The position numbers and the translations under genes were made by a program. A stretch of 64,000 nt of DNA, taken from positions 2,625,001-2,689,000 of the forward strand of contig BSQZ01000026.1 of the NCBI GenBank assembly GCA_033239005.1, in the 5' to 3' direction. This document shows, piece by piece, positions 1 to 12,839 of this stretch. Each line of letters starts with the position of its first letter. Position 1 is the stretch's first letter. Under the pieces are notes generated by a model. The model did no database searches and had not been told where the DNA came from. It saw only the letters and a list, made by a program, of their open reading frames with translations. Source of the stretch: Lamellibrachia satsuma. Lineage: Eukaryota; Annelida; Polychaeta; Sabellida; Siboglinidae.

Positions 1-2517
1 GTTCCTCCCCAGGGGTTGTGTGGTACTACTACAACCGCTGACTACAGAGGATGTTCCTCCCCAGGGGTTGTGTGGTACTATTACCACCGCTGACTACAGA
101 GGATGTTCCTCCCCAGGGGTTGTGTGGTACTACTACCACCGTGCTGACTACAGAGGATGTTCCTCCCAAGGGGTTGTGTGGTACTACTACCACTGTGCCG
201 ACTACAGAGGATGTTCCTCCTAAGGGGTTGTGTGGTACTACTACCACCGCTGACTACAGAGGATGTTCCTCCCCAGGGGTTGTGTGGTACTACGCCAACC
301 GCTGACTACAGAGGATGTTCCTCCCCAGGGGTTGTGTGGTACTACTACCACCGTGCTGACTACAGAGGATGTTCCTCCCCAGGGGTTGTGTGGTACTACT
401 ACCACTGTGCCGACTACAGAGGATGTTCCTCCTAAGGGGTTGTGTGGTACTACTACCACCCCTGACTACAGAGGATGTTCCTCCCCAGGGGTTGTGTGGT
501 ACTACGACAACCGCTGACTACAGAGGATGTTCCTCCCCAGGGGTTGTGTGGTACTACTACCACCGCTGACTACAGAGGATGTTCCTCCCCAGGGGTTGTG
601 TGGTACTACTACCACCCCTGACTACAGAGGATGTTCCTCCCCAGGGGTTGTGTGGTAGTACTACCACCCCTGACTACAGAGGATGTTCCTCCCCAGGGGT
701 TGTGTGGTACTACTACCACCGCTGACTACAGAGGATGTTCCTCCCCAGGGGTTGTGTGGTACTACTACCACCGCTGACTACAGAGGATGTTCCTCCCCAG
801 GGGTTGTGTGGTACTACTACCACCGCTGACTACAGAGGATGTTCCTCCCCAGGGGTTGTGTGGTACTACTACCACCGCTGACTACAGAGGATGTTCCTCC
901 CCTGGGGTTGTGTGGTACTACTACCACCCCTGACTACAGAGGATGTTCCTCCCCAGGGGTTGTGTGGTACTACTACCACCGCTGACTACAGAGGATGTTC
1001 CTCCCCAGGGGTTGTGTGGTACTACTACCACCGCTGACTACAGAGGATGTTCCTCCCCAGGGGTTGTGTGGTACTACTACCACCGCTGACTACAGAGGAT
1101 GTTCCTCCCCAGGGTTTGTGTGGTACTACTACAACCGCTGACTACAGAGGATGTTCCTCCCCAGGGGTTGTGTGGTACTACTACCACCCCTGACTACAGA
1201 GGATGTTCCTCCCCAGGGGTTGTGTGGTACTACTACCACCGCTGACTACAGAGGATGTTCCTCCCCAGGGTTGTGTGGTACTACACCCCCTGACTACAGA
1301 GGATGTTCCTCCTGGGGTTGTGTGGTACTACTACCACCCCTGACTACAGAGGATGTTCCTCCCCAGGGGTTTGTGTGGTACTACTACCACCCCTGACTAG
1401 AGGATGTTCCTCCCCAGGGGTTGTGTGGTACTACTACCACCCCTGACTACCGAGGATGTTCCTCCCCAGGGGTTGTGTGGTACTACTACCACCCCTGACT
1501 ACAGAGGATGTTCCTCCCCAGGGGTTGTGTGGTACTACTACAACCGCTGACTACAGAGGATGTTCCTCCCCAGGGGTTGTGTGGTACTACTACAACCGCT
1601 GACTACAGAGGATGTTCCTCCCCAGGGGTTGTGTGGTACTACTACCACCCCTGACTACAGAGGATGTTCCTCCCCAGGGGTTGTGTGGTACTACTACCAC
1701 CCCTGACTACAGAGGATGTTCCTCCCCAGGGGTTGTGTGGTACTACTACCACCGCTGACTACAGAGGATGTTCCTCCCCAGGGGTTGTGTGGTACTACTA
1801 CCACCCCTGACTACAGAGGATGTTCCTCCCCAGGGGTTGTGTGGTACTACTACCACCGCTGACTACAGAGGATGTTCCTCCCCAGGGGTTGTGTGGTACT
1901 ACTACCACCACTGACTACAGAGGATGTTCCTCCCCAGGGGTTGTGTGGTACTACTACCACCCCTGACTACAGAGGATGTTCCTCCCCTGGGGTTGTGTGG
2001 TACTACTACCACCCCTGACTACAGAGGATGTTCCTCCCCAGGGGTTGTGTGGTACTACTACCACCACTGACTACAGAGGATGTTCCTCCCCAGGGGTTGT
2101 GTGGTACTACTACCACCACGCTGACTACAGAGGATGTTCCTCCCAAGGGGTTGTGTGGTACTACTACCACCCCTGACTACAGAGGATGTTCATCCCCAGG
2201 GGTTGTGTGGCACTACTACCACCCCTGACTACCGAGGATGTTCCTCCCCAGGGGTTGTGTGGTACTACTACCACCGCTGACTACAGAGGATGTTCCTCCC
2301 CAGGGGTTGTGTGGTACTACTACCACAGTTGACTACAGAGGATGTTCCTCCCCAGGGATTGTGTGGTAGTACTACCACCACGCTGGCTATAGAGGATGTT
2401 CCTCCCAAGGGGTTGTGTGGTACTACTACCACCCCTAACTACAGAGGATGTTCATCCCATCCTCAGGGGTTGTGTGGTACTACTACCACCACTGACTACC
2501 GTGGATGCTCCTCCCCA
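1..2517. repeat. 52-bp minisatellite array, about 48 units
   Basis: A head-to-tail array of a 52-bp unit whose core reads GACTACAGAGGATGTTCCTC followed by CCCAGGGGTTGTGTGG and a TACTACTACCACC stretch. Units differ by point changes (CCAGG/CCTGG/CCAAGG; CACCGCT/CACCCCT/CACTGTGC) and a few short indels. The array begins before the window and degrades after about 2440. Since 52 is not a multiple of three, the open frames inside it are by-products, not genes. Four units of the same repeat lie at 55664-55868 next to copy B of the large duplication. Confidence 0.97.
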
Positions 2518-3330
2518 AATTAGTACTTTAAAATGTTCATAATTTTCCACAGTGAAAAATATATCAATGTACAGGCTGTAGCAACATTATGACACAGTGC
2601 ATGTATATAGGACATACAACAGTAACCATCGGAACATGTTTACAAACATCCTCCAATAATTATGTTAAAGTTTTGTGTTTTTTTAACAACTCCGTGATGA
2701 CATATTGACAATTTTTTTTACAATGCTTTGAATTTCCAAGATGTCGGACTGTATCTCAGTGCCGCACCATGAATGGCTACGTGATTTAAAACAACAGTAG
2801 TTCTGTAACAGTTCACTGTGTGGCACTGCATGATGCAACGGTGGTCATATTCCGTATTCAACCAATACTAAAAAATTTAGTATGCTTGTCTTGACCCCCT
2901 CCCCACTCTACGCTTTGTACAAACAACTAAACACCAATAATTGTGAACAGCCCCTAACAGATAGTACAGAAAAAAATAATATAATCATAATGTGACACAT
3001 CTTAATTAATGCATACAGACTGATGTTGATTCTAAATAACTGTATACAACCATCATTGAATCACACACCTATCAATGTTTGGTCATGAGTTTTCTGGAAA
3101 CAAACAATTGTGCACTTGGTTGACAAAGCTATCTTTCAGTCATTCCTACCCCACTTGATGCACTGGCAGTATTCCCCTCGGACCAAACCCTAAATCCTAT
3201 CATATCCATTCAAACCCCCAAAGAAAAGCATTGACAGGAACATTAATTAGTGAGAAAATAATTATGAAATAACACAACAAAGAACTAATTTAAGAGAAAA
3301 TGGTGACAAGCTAAAGTGAGTTGTCATAAT
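2518..3330. other. 3' flank of the MAN2B1-like gene, no gene seen
   Basis: AT-rich sequence between the minisatellite and the last exon, conserved in copy B. On the minus strand it lies downstream of the stop codon and should include the 3' UTR. I saw no clear AATAAA polyadenylation signal close to the stop. Confidence 0.5.
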
Positions 3331-3434
3331 TTAGTGGTGTCCTTCAGTGGTGACCTTGAATGTTCGGATCTGCATGGGTTGAAGCGTCACCTCCAATGTG
3401 TCAGCGTTGACAGGTGTCACACTGTCACTCATTG
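3331..3434 (-). CDS. MAN2B1-like: MAN2B1-like last exon, copy A
   Basis: 104 nt after a TTTCAG acceptor. The phase (two bases completing a codon) fits the donor at 33736. It encodes MSDSVTPVNADTLEVTLQPM, then QIRTFKVTTEGHH and a TAA stop. The LxPMxIRTF motif is the conserved C-terminus of lysosomal alpha-mannosidase. It is identical at every base to the exon at 56663-56766. Confidence 0.93.
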
Positions 3435-4892
3435 CTGAAAGGGAACAGAAAAAACATCAGTATATATTTTTTTAGAACTATTTTTCTTATAAGTAATTAT
3501 TAACAGCCCTAACAATGCCCTAACAAGTACTTGTGCAACTGGCTGAATAATAAATTTCCCATTAAGAACTGGACCTTATCAATATAGTACTGTTTAGGCT
3601 TCATTTATATCTACAGTTCATTTGCAGTGTATCTTTTTGCAAAAAGCTCCATTTGTACATTACATATTTATTTTTAAATAAACTACACATTCCATAATGA
3701 TAATGTTGAAACACAAATGTGTTGTTTTGTTAACACTCCCAACAATTATACAAGAAGCAGGACATGGCTTTTAACACTATCATCTGCCAGCAACCATCCT
3801 ACTGGGTAGACTGATCAAACGTCTCATCATATTAATTTTTACAAAAAAGCGTCCCCACTCTCACTCTGTGTGATAGTGGCAGGAATATGGCTTCAGGTGA
3901 TGAAAGGATTCTTCAGAACTACAAGAGAATTACTAAGTGGAAATAGGTAAATAAAAAGCATGATTTATTCTATCACTGTGTTGTTGTATTCACTAAGCTC
4001 TGGTAATGGCGTACCAATGAGAGCTCAGTCAAGCTGAGGTTTATTAAGCGATTGACACGTCACAATGATTGATATATATAGACAATTCTGCCACACCCCG
4101 CTCTATAATACCCCACCCCCGGACAGTTGCTATCAAGATAATTGCCCTTCCAGACAATTGTCCCTTCATAGCCACAATGTGGATGCCGGTAACTGGATAC
4201 CTTATTAAGGTTGGTAACATTATTTAAGGGGGGTTTGCTTGTAGGAAATGAATGCCCAGCAGAGAGTACATATCAACAGGAAATCAAACCGTTATTGAGT
4301 CATTGCTATGAAGCACTTAAGTCACTGCTGGCCACTGCAATTGATGTCCTGATCTTACAGATTTGGAGCACATCGAATATATTACAAACTACTTGAGACA
4401 TTCATTTTTATAAATAAATAGTAAATATTGTACTATAAATTATGAAATATATTTGTCAGATAATATCATAAGTTTTAAAAATGTTAATTATCATGAACAA
4501 AATCGACAAATAATTATAACAACTATATAGCATTTATATTTACATAAAGCATGGAAAACGTTGCAGTTGGGACAATTAGTTTTAATCATGCACTGTGTTA
4601 ATAAACACTACAATATATGTTTTGAGTACATTTTGTATGTGAGGGGGAAATTATGCGGAGGGGTAATTGTCTAGTTGGTAACTGGGGGGAAATTGTCAGC
4701 AGGTGTAGGACATTCTCCTGGGATGTTTTCGCCCCGAGGACATCCCCCCACTAAAATGAATAGGCGGAAGTTCCCCTCTAGTTTATAATAATAAATATAA
4801 TATATAAGTAATAATTGATCAGTTGATGATTTGATACTTTTATTGCAATCCCACATAACTACAACAATATCCCACATAACTACAACACATAG
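3435..4892. other. Intron-like sequence, no gene seen
   Basis: AT-rich DNA directly upstream (minus strand) of the last exon, aligned with 56767-59180 in copy B. In B this stretch is interrupted by the 946-bp MITE at 57836-58781. Short open frames (for example 4211-4396 and 4671-4877) are not conserved as frames in B and are not annotated. Confidence 0.6.
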
Positions 4893-5501
4893 GAGTGAAA
4901 TTGTGTATCACCTGTATCACCTAGGAGTGACATTGTATATCACATGTATCACATAAGAATGACATTGTGTATCACCTGTATTACCTAGGAGTGACATTGT
5001 GTATCACATGTATCACCTAGGAGTGACATTGTATATCACATGTATCACATAAGAATGACATTGTGTATCACCTGTATTACCTAGGAGTGACATTGTATAT
5101 AACATGTATCACATAAGAATGACATTGTGTATCACCTGTATTACCTAGGAGTGACATTGTATATCACATGTATCACATAAGAATGACATTGTGTATCACC
5201 TGTATTACCTAGGAGTGACATTGTATATCACATGTATCACATAAGAATGACATTGTGTATCACCTGTATTACCTAGGAGTGACATTGTGTATCACATGTA
5301 TCACACAAGAATGACATTGTGTATCACCTGTATTACCTAGGAGTGACATTGTGTATCACCTAGGAGTGACATTGTGTATCACCTAGGAGTGACATTATGT
5401 ATCACCTGTAGCACATAGGAGTGACATTGTGTAGCACCTGTATCACCCAGGAGTGACACTGTGTAGCACCTGTATCACCCAGGAGTGGCATTGTGTACAG
5501 C
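4893..5501. repeat. 32-bp minisatellite with 64-bp higher-order period
   Basis: About 19 tandem units of roughly 32 bp. Two alternating types make a 64-bp higher-order unit: one with CCTAGGAGTGACATTGT, one with CATAAGAATGACATTGT, each with a GTATCAC block. The array decays at its right end into single-type units (CACCTAGGAGTGACATT). In copy B only one unit-like remnant exists near 59187-59218. Confidence 0.95.
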
Positions 5502-6087
5502 ACTGAGGAAAGAAACCACTTTGCAATTTAATTTTTAAAGAAAGACTTTAAAAATACTTTATCTCATTCACTGTGTTGAAGCCACACCACAACAACCCAG
5601 CAATGATAAGTTCTTGTGTGACGCCACATCATTATAACAACACTGAGGAAAGAAACCACTTTGCAGTTGACCTCATAAAGACTTTACAACTTTAGATTTC
5701 ATAAAGACTATATCTGGTTCATTGTGTATATATTCATACTTTTTTTATTAATTAGTAAAGAAATATTAAGAAATAAAAAAATATTTCCTTGATAGTATAC
5801 ATATAAAAGGGAGGGGGAAACACAGCCCTATTCATTTTAGTGGGGGAAAGGTCCATGCATACCCTGAAATACAGGTAGCATGAGATGTGAAATTTCAAAC
5901 AACAATTAGCTACTAGCTCATTGAATCATCCTGTAATTTGACCCTCTAAAACTACACCAGTAACAACAGACATTGATGTAGCCTTTTCTGAAGCTGCTGG
6001 TGAGGGTGCTTATTCAAGTTGGCACTTTGGTGTCCCACTTTTCCCCCTTGAAGTTGACACTATGGTGCCTCTGAAGATCATTGTGAT

Positions 6088-6880
6088 ACCAATCAGAAGT
6101 GTCATGTGATATCAGTCAGAAGTGTTCATGTGATAACAGTCAGAAGTGTTCATGTGATATCAGTCAGAAGTGTTCATGTAATAACAGTCAGAAGTGTTAA
6201 TGTAATAAAGCCAGAAGTGTTAATGTGATACAGTCAGAAGTGTTCATGTAATAACAGTCAGAAGTGTTAATGTAATATAGTCAGAAGTGTTAATGTAATA
6301 ATAGTCACAAGTGTTAATGTAATACAGTCAGAAATGTTAATGTAATACAGTAACAAGTGTTAATGTAATACAGTCACAAGTGTTAATGTAATACAGTCAC
6401 AAGTGTTAATGTAATAACAGTGAGAAGTGTTAATGTAATACAGTGAGAAGTGTTAATGTAATACAGTGAGAAGTGTTAATGTGATACAGTCAGAAGTGTT
6501 CATGTAATAATAGTCAGAAGTGTTAATGTAATACAGTCAGAAATGTTAATGTAAGACAGTCACAAATGTTAGTGTAATACTGTAAAAAGTGTTCATGTAA
6601 TAACAGTCAGAAGTGTTAATGTAATAAAGTCAGAAGTGTTAATGTAATACAGTCAGAAGTGTTAATGTGATACAGTCAGAAGTGTTCATGTAATAATAGT
6701 CAGAAGTGTTAATGTAATAATAGTCAGAAGTGTTAATGTTAATGTAATACAGTCACAAGTGTTCATGTAATAACAGTCAGACATGTTAATGTAATACAGT
6801 CAGAAGTGTTAATGTGATATAATCAGAAATGTTAATGTAATACAGTCAGAAGTGTTCATGTAATAATAGTCAGAAGTGAT
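6088..6880. repeat. 23-bp minisatellite (AGTCAGAAGTGTTAATGTAAT), about 35 units
   Basis: Tandem copies of a 23-24 bp unit with core CAGTCAGAAGTGTTAATGTA. Variants include CACAAG for CAGAAG and TTCATG for TTAATG. The paired array in copy B (59842-60228) has about half as many units, so the two have changed length since duplication. Confidence 0.96.
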
Positions 6881-9718
6881 TAAAAACCCACTGTCAAAAA
6901 TGCCATTGTTTGAGTTTAAAGATGTTGAAAAACAGTAAACTGAAGGTAAACACATAAATGTTTACCTCTGTAAGTTACTAACTTCCCTGTTTCTACCTTT
7001 CATTAGTCCTTTTTTATTATTATTTAACCTTTATACATAATAGCAATAAAATGAGTGCCAGATATTCTCTCAACAGGTTTGTTGTTAATATTAACCAAGA
7101 TTACCAATGATGATTTTGACTGTGAAGATTTGACCAACTGATGTTTGTTGACAGGACTCAATAACAGCCTGCTAATCCCTCTCTCTTTTGCCAAGGTCAG
7201 ACAGACATTTACAAATGTTTCTTATTCTCCTCACCTCACCTCAAACAGTACAACGTGAAATGGAACTAAAGTTGGGGTTAGATCATTATTTATTTTCCAT
7301 AGGTGACCATGTTATCTGTCTTTAGTCCTGTATGCAAAATAATGATTTGGATTGTATAATAATGGCACACATTGTTGCATGTCATGTCACTGACATGTCA
7401 TGTCACTGACAAGCTGCAGAGTTTGCATTGAATCCTTCAATTTCTTTCTCAAGAAAATCAACATAGTAGATGCATATTCTGCTAAGCAGCAACTAAGAAT
7501 TTAATCCGATGTGCAGCAGAAGTGTAAAGGTCTGCACATTTTTTTTTCAAAGTGCAAAAAACCTTGAAGGGCACAATTATTGTTGTAACTTTAGTGACAT
7601 ATGTATAATAATGATTACATACATGAAATGTGTGTTTATTGCATTTTAATCATTTTCAAATATCCCAGATGAGCCCATTGGGAACTTGGTTGGGAACTAC
7701 ACCCCTACTTGGTTGATTATGCCTAGTCAAGGACAAGTGCTGGCAGTTCAGTCAGGCGTGACACCATTGAATACATAGTGAGCCAAGACTAATGTGTCCG
7801 AACCCCCAGCTGATTATGGTTGACACTACTGTTAGGCGTGCCGAATGTATAGCTAAAATAATGTGGATAAAACTACTGAAAACATTAAGTAAAAACATTT
7901 ACAATGAATACTGCTAAGAACTGTGTGGGGTCTGCAGGAGTTACTAAAAGGAGGTTCAAAAGAAATTAGTGTTTAGTTGAGACTTGAAACTGGCACGAGT
8001 GTCTGAGGTTAGGTAAAATGTTCAATACATTCGCCTTGGCTATCACTAACGAGCCTTGACGTGATCATCCGTAAGTTTGTCTTTGATGTAATTCTTATTT
8101 ATTACGTCTGGTCCTCTGCTCTGTCACACCACAATATGTCTCACAATATCTGTCACAAATGTTATTCACTAGAACTGACAACATCATTACATCAGCATCA
8201 TAAATAGGACAGAAGCTAACATGGTCTACACACGCCGTTGGCAAAACACCTACACACTAATGGAGTTTGATTGGCCAAAAGAGATCACCCCACTTGTATC
8301 ACTGGTGTGCTTGTATCACTGGTGTGCTTGGCAAGAGTACGCTTATAGTGTCTGGGAAGTTTTTTGTGGAAGTTGATATATTATAACTTTCTGTTGAACT
8401 GTGTGCAGCAGAGGTTGACTTTTGATGTATGCATTTTTAAAATTCCTGTCACAATGTACAATGTAGCCACAGCTAGATCATTAGAATCTTTAGTTTTGAA
8501 TTCAGTAGAATACTGTTTACAACATTTAAAAATGGAAGGTGGCTTATTAGTGAGGAAGGTGGCTTATCTTAATGTAATTGTGACTGGAATAAAAAATACA
8601 TACAATGTCATTTGCTCCTATTTTGTTACTGCCTGACCATGTCTCGTGTAACTCACGGATGTTATGGTTTTAGTTTTGTGTTTGGCTGTACAGTACCCCT
8701 TTCTTGTTACATTTGGTCATTTTAAAGATAGTTTTCCACTTCAGCTTGCAGCTAATTTATCTTGTTCAAGATCACCAGTATAGATAGGGCCTACTGCAGG
8801 GTGACCTGGGTATTCAATCAATTGGGCTTCACACGCAAGCACACATATAAGCTTAGATATGAAATTAGCTGTGCAAACGTTGTCTTTCTAGGTTTGTTTC
8901 CCTGTATAGGAACTGTTTTAAGGCAGGTAGTGCTTCATTAAGACAGGGTGATCATACCCACCATTTCTTGTAATATTATATACTGATATTATTAATTATT
9001 ATAATTAATAACATACTTATCTTAATAGCAAAACAGCAATATGGTTAAAATTATTAAACTTGGACTGATCTATTACCACCCCACCCACCAACGGGTGACT
9101 AAGTGTGCCCCCCTCTGGCCCCCTTTGTTAGGTTCTAGTCACATAACTGATTTGGAGTACAAATTTGTTGACGTCGCCAGAGAAGGCAGTTACTCAGACG
9201 AACAAACTTTTCTTCAGGCCCTTGTTTTGATCACCAGTGTCTTGGCATACAAATTTTTTATACATCTGTATCATGACAGTTGTTTGTTGTTTGTGTGGCC
9301 ATCATCTGCTAAGTCGAGCAGCGTATCTTTTCAGACTGCTACAGAAGAACTGGTAGTGGGCGACAATTTTGCCAATTAATGAATAAACTTGTTGTTTCGT
9401 GGCAAGGACTTTGTCCCCGTCGCCATGGCAACAACTAGGCTTTCCCTGCAGCTCACATTTCATGTCATACCATCAGCAGCATTGCAGAGAGTGGACCCAA
9501 AGGGGGGTCCAAATTCCCTGGACCCCCCTCTCTTAATCTGCCCCGGTTAGCTGTGGTCTTTGTTCTGTCTTGCATCCTTTTTTTTACAACATTTTGTAAT
9601 TTCAAAGATGGTTTTCCATTTGAGTTTACAGCTAATTTCTCTAGTCCAAGATCATCAACATACTGATCAGCATCAACAAAGGGTGTTTATATAATTTCGC
9701 TTCACATGGGGCTTTACG
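6881..9718. other. Intron-like sequence, no gene supported
   Basis: Collinear with 60229-63073 in copy B. Two open frames persist in both copies: 8364-8636 (90 codons) and 9041-9379. The first differs from its B copy by about five bases, three of them changing amino acids, so there is no sign of selection on protein. The second differs in length. A short hairpin (GGGGGGTCCA / TGGACCCCCC) sits at 9502-9528 and again at 62853-62879. Confidence 0.6.
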
Positions 9719-9720
9719 AA

Positions 9721-9792
9721 GGGTGTGGTAGCATAGCGGTTAGAATGTTGGAATCTTAATCAACAGAACCTGGGTTCGAATCCTCTTGCTGC
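9721..9792 (+). other. tRNA-like head of the SINE (not a functional tRNA)
   Basis: The internal promoter boxes are clear and the anticodon-loop region resembles tRNA-Lys(CTT), TTGGA-CTCTTAA in copy B and TTGGAATCTTAA here. The acceptor arm does not pair (5' GGGTGTG against 3' TTGCTGCC), so it is a SINE promoter rather than a tRNA gene. Confidence 0.85.
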
Positions 9793-9818
9793 CGTTACGA
9801 AGCTGGGCAATTTTTTTT

Positions 9819-9938
9819 CACCCCACATTGCCACAGTTCACTCACCCCACATTGCCACAGTTCACTCACCCCACATTGCCACAGTTCACTCACCCCACAT
9901 TGCCACAGTTCACTCACCCCACATTGCCACAGTTCACT
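9819..9938. repeat. 24-bp tandem repeat, 5 units, inside the SINE
   Basis: Five near-identical copies of CACCCCACATTGCCACAGTT plus CACT. Because 24 is a multiple of three, it produces a fake repetitive peptide (HPTLPQFT). Copy B (63173-63199) has one unit, so the expansion is specific to copy A. Confidence 0.96.
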
Positions 9939-10777
9939 CAGCTGTATAAACGAGTACCTGGCCATAGACAGTAGTTGCAGCATGGCTGAAATCTTCCCAG
10001 AGAAGTTGAGTTGGTGTTGGAATGAACAGGTCTGCCAGGGGGTGAAGTGTAAAACGCTTTGAACAGTCTGAAGGACTGGATACTGTGCTATATAAGAACG
10101 TACTTTACCTTTCATATATTTCAGTATATGAAGCATCCAATAGATATATAATTAGCTGTACAAACTTAGTTTTTTCTACGTTTATTTCCATGTAGTTTTT
10201 TCAGTTTTGTAATAGCAGTGCTGTTAGTGGTATAGCTAGAATCATGTTGTATTCATTTTAGAGCAACTTGGATAAAGCAGCTCACCCTAGAGGGTAACTA
10301 ACGATTGTTTGTTTGGCTGGCAGCTATGTTTATGTAATATGCCCAGTCTTTCCACATTTCCTGAATAAACCTTAAACCTTCACTCCCATTTTTAAATGAA
10401 GAATTTGAGTCATATTTGATTTGCTGCGATACCATTATATTTCCAAACAGCTGAGTCAAATTCAGCAAACAATGGAAACATAATTACAATATCAGGACTT
10501 GGCCCATATGAATAGAGAAGCAGCAAACATTGTGACTGCCTTGTGTATTGCGACCTTCCTTTTCATGGTGAGCCAGTGATTTGGTTAAAGGAGTTCTTGA
10601 TATAATGAATGATGTTGAATACATTAGTCACATCCACAAATACCACTTTCTGAAGGCAGATAACGTTCTACAGGTCACCAGAACTCAGGAAAGAACCATT
10701 GTAAATTTGACAGCATGTGCTCTTTCATCCATAGGAAGAAACATTATTTACACCTGCTGACTGTATATAGATGCCAG

Positions 10778-10865
10778 TGTTGTAAGGCTCATTATAATAT
10801 AATTGTTAACAATTACATCATAAAACTGATGTGTTAACAATTATATTATAATGAGCCTTACAACA
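10778..10865. repeat. Perfect 34-bp inverted repeat with 20-bp loop
   Basis: Arms 10778-10811 and 10832-10865 are exact reverse complements, beginning TGTTGTAAGGCTCATTATAA. The spacer is 20 bp (10812-10831). It could be a small MITE, a palindromic hairpin or a structured RNA. No flanking target-site duplication is obvious. Confidence 0.95.
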
Positions 10866-11852
10866 TCACCACCAGTGTCAAATATTATGTTAAAAATACA
10901 ACAGACATATATTGTAGTTTCCTGCTTATGGCTACACAATAGTACACATACACTGTACACAATAGTACACATACACTGTATACAATAGTACACATACACT
11001 GTACACAAATCAATATTAAACTTTAATATATTTACTTGCCTTCTGGGCTTGTTAATTTGGATGGTGATCTTATTAATTAATCTTGTTAAATATCCCTGCC
11101 TCAATACATATGAGATTTGAGATAATAATGTATGAGATTTAAAGCTGGCACTTTTGTTAGACAGCGTACTATAAAACACATTTTGGCTGCCTAAAAACTT
11201 TACATCCTCCACATGACTTTGATCTTAAACCCTCTTCATGCCAACCACTATAGCAACTTCTTTACAGTAAAATTATAGTTAGCTTCATTAATACGATGTA
11301 AACAGATAAAGATATTTAAATTTACATCAATATTTAAAACTCACATGAAAAATATATATTAAAATGAACATGTGAGGGAATTTTTATAATGTTAAAATCC
11401 AAATTTTAATATGATGCACTTGAAAGACCAAGATAAAAGTGGGCAAAAAAAAGGAAAGTTCATTTTAAAATTTAAATAAAATGTTCTAAATACATGTATT
11501 ACTAATTTGTGCCTTTGTGAAGTAACATCTGGCAAGATCAAATTTCTCATTCTGAAAATATTTTAGGACTCTTTACTGCTACACATGTGAATGGAATATG
11601 TACATGAATTCTGGACACAACGTAATATCTGTCTGTGCACAGAAAGCACCTGAAATATTACGGAATCAGCCTACAAAGATTGATAAATGACACCTCCAAT
11701 GACAGTCACCACCCCTACAGTATCCCCCCCACCCTAGAGTAATCTTTGTATATGTACAATCATAGGTATTCACATTGTGCTACACCCATATAATTATTAT
11801 GTAAATATGAAGGTAAACATAATTTATCTGTATTTCATTTGGTGTCTCGCAT

Positions 11853-11853
<1 letters not shown>
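10866..11853. other. AT-rich sequence, no gene seen
   Basis: Contains three tandem copies of a roughly 23-bp ACAATAGTACACATACACTG unit near 10936-11005. Otherwise no recognisable feature on either strand. Confidence 0.5.

Positions 11854-11918
<65 letters not shown>
11854..11918. repeat. (AC)n microsatellite
   Basis: About 32 uninterrupted AC dinucleotides. Confidence 0.99.
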
Positions 11919-11921
<3 letters not shown>

Positions 11922-12839
11922 TGCCCGCACACGCAGTTACTACCATTACACATAATGTCTATTTAAACTTATGGTGCGACTCAGGAGAGTCTCTAGAAAC
12001 CCCACAGGGTTTATATCGAGAAGTTCACGACCAGTCACTGCACTTTTTGTTTTGTTATGATATAAAAGAATGTGTAAGGCAAAACACTGATCATGAAAAC
12101 ATGATTATATTAGCAAAGAGCTTTGATCTTGTATTGGTAAATGATGAGATATTTTAAATGTAATAGGTGAGATTATAAATACCAGGGTGATTCTGAATAT
12201 GGTGTATGCTACAGTACCCCCCCACACACACCATCACTGAGTAATTCATGTACAGGTAGAACCATTGCTATAGATTGAAGGGAGTAACCAGTACTTATAG
12301 TTACCCTCAAATAATCTGAGAGTACAGGATGTACATGACTCACAGAGCACTGACTGACAATAGTGCCTAAATGTCTGTACAGAATTGTAGACAAGTACAC
12401 AACTGATTAATCCTGTGAATAAATAGTTTTTTCATATTATTATACCATTGGTAATATTAAATACCAACTCTATGTATGTATTAATTACTTAAGAATCTTA
12501 AAATGCTGTGTATAATATAAATAATCAAACATAAATTACACTAATTTTATTAATGCAGATTTTTGAGAATGGCATTAATCATAATGTGTTTACCACACAT
12601 TTACTTTGTGCAAGATATGATACAAATACTTCCTCGGGTCCTCGTGGCAAACCTTGTTTATAAGTAATAAAACACCAACTTGGTGACTAATCTGTTTGTT
12701 TGAGTCACTGCATATTTTGCTGTGTTGTGACACAGAGTGCACAACACAATTTGTATGACAAAACGCTGGTGATCAAAACAAGGTCCTGTAGGAAAGTTTG
12801 TTTGTCTGAGTAATTAACTGCTTTCTCATGATGTGTCAA

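Larger units (their letters stand above)
9719..10113 (+). mobile_element. tRNA-Lys-derived SINE, copy A
   Basis: The 5' head (9721-9792) looks like a tRNA with A-box-like TGGTAGCATAGCGG and B box GGTTCGAATCC. The rest is a shared body containing CTGCCAGGGGGTGAAGTG and a 3' tail with GGACTGGATACTGTGCTATA TAAGAACG. The same body occurs at 63074-63367, 53960-54270 (minus) and 40399-40580 (minus, headless). The element is interrupted by five copies of a 24-bp repeat. Confidence 0.9.
2518..10760. repeat. Segmental duplication copy A (pairs with 55869-64000)
   Basis: This stretch aligns collinearly with 55869-64000 at an offset of about 53.33 kb, with substitutions of a few percent and many indels. 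It contains the MAN2B1-like last exon, two minisatellites, a SINE and otherwise non-coding DNA. Copy A has long arrays at 4893-5501, 6088-6880 and 9819-9938 where B is short. B has a 946-bp transposon that A lacks. It could be a true tandem duplication or two haplotypes assembled in series. Confidence 0.95.

Noticed and set aside
1..2517. CRISPR-like array or repetitive protein gene
   Set aside because: Units are adjacent with no unique spacers, and the 52-bp period shifts the frame each unit, so it is a minisatellite.
8364..8636. 90-codon frame kept in both duplicates
   Set aside because: Of about five base differences from 61694-61966 three change amino acids; no sign of protein selection, and no family resemblance.
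9041..9379. 112-codon frame also present near 62424-62720
   Set aside because: Lengths differ between copies and part of the sequence recurs as a dispersed repeat near 12750-12900; likely non-coding.
9786..9974. Repetitive peptide HPTLPQFT
   Set aside because: By-product of a 24-bp tandem repeat inside a SINE.
11777..12157. 126-codon frame with (TH)n run
   Set aside because: Centred on an AC microsatellite; no other support.
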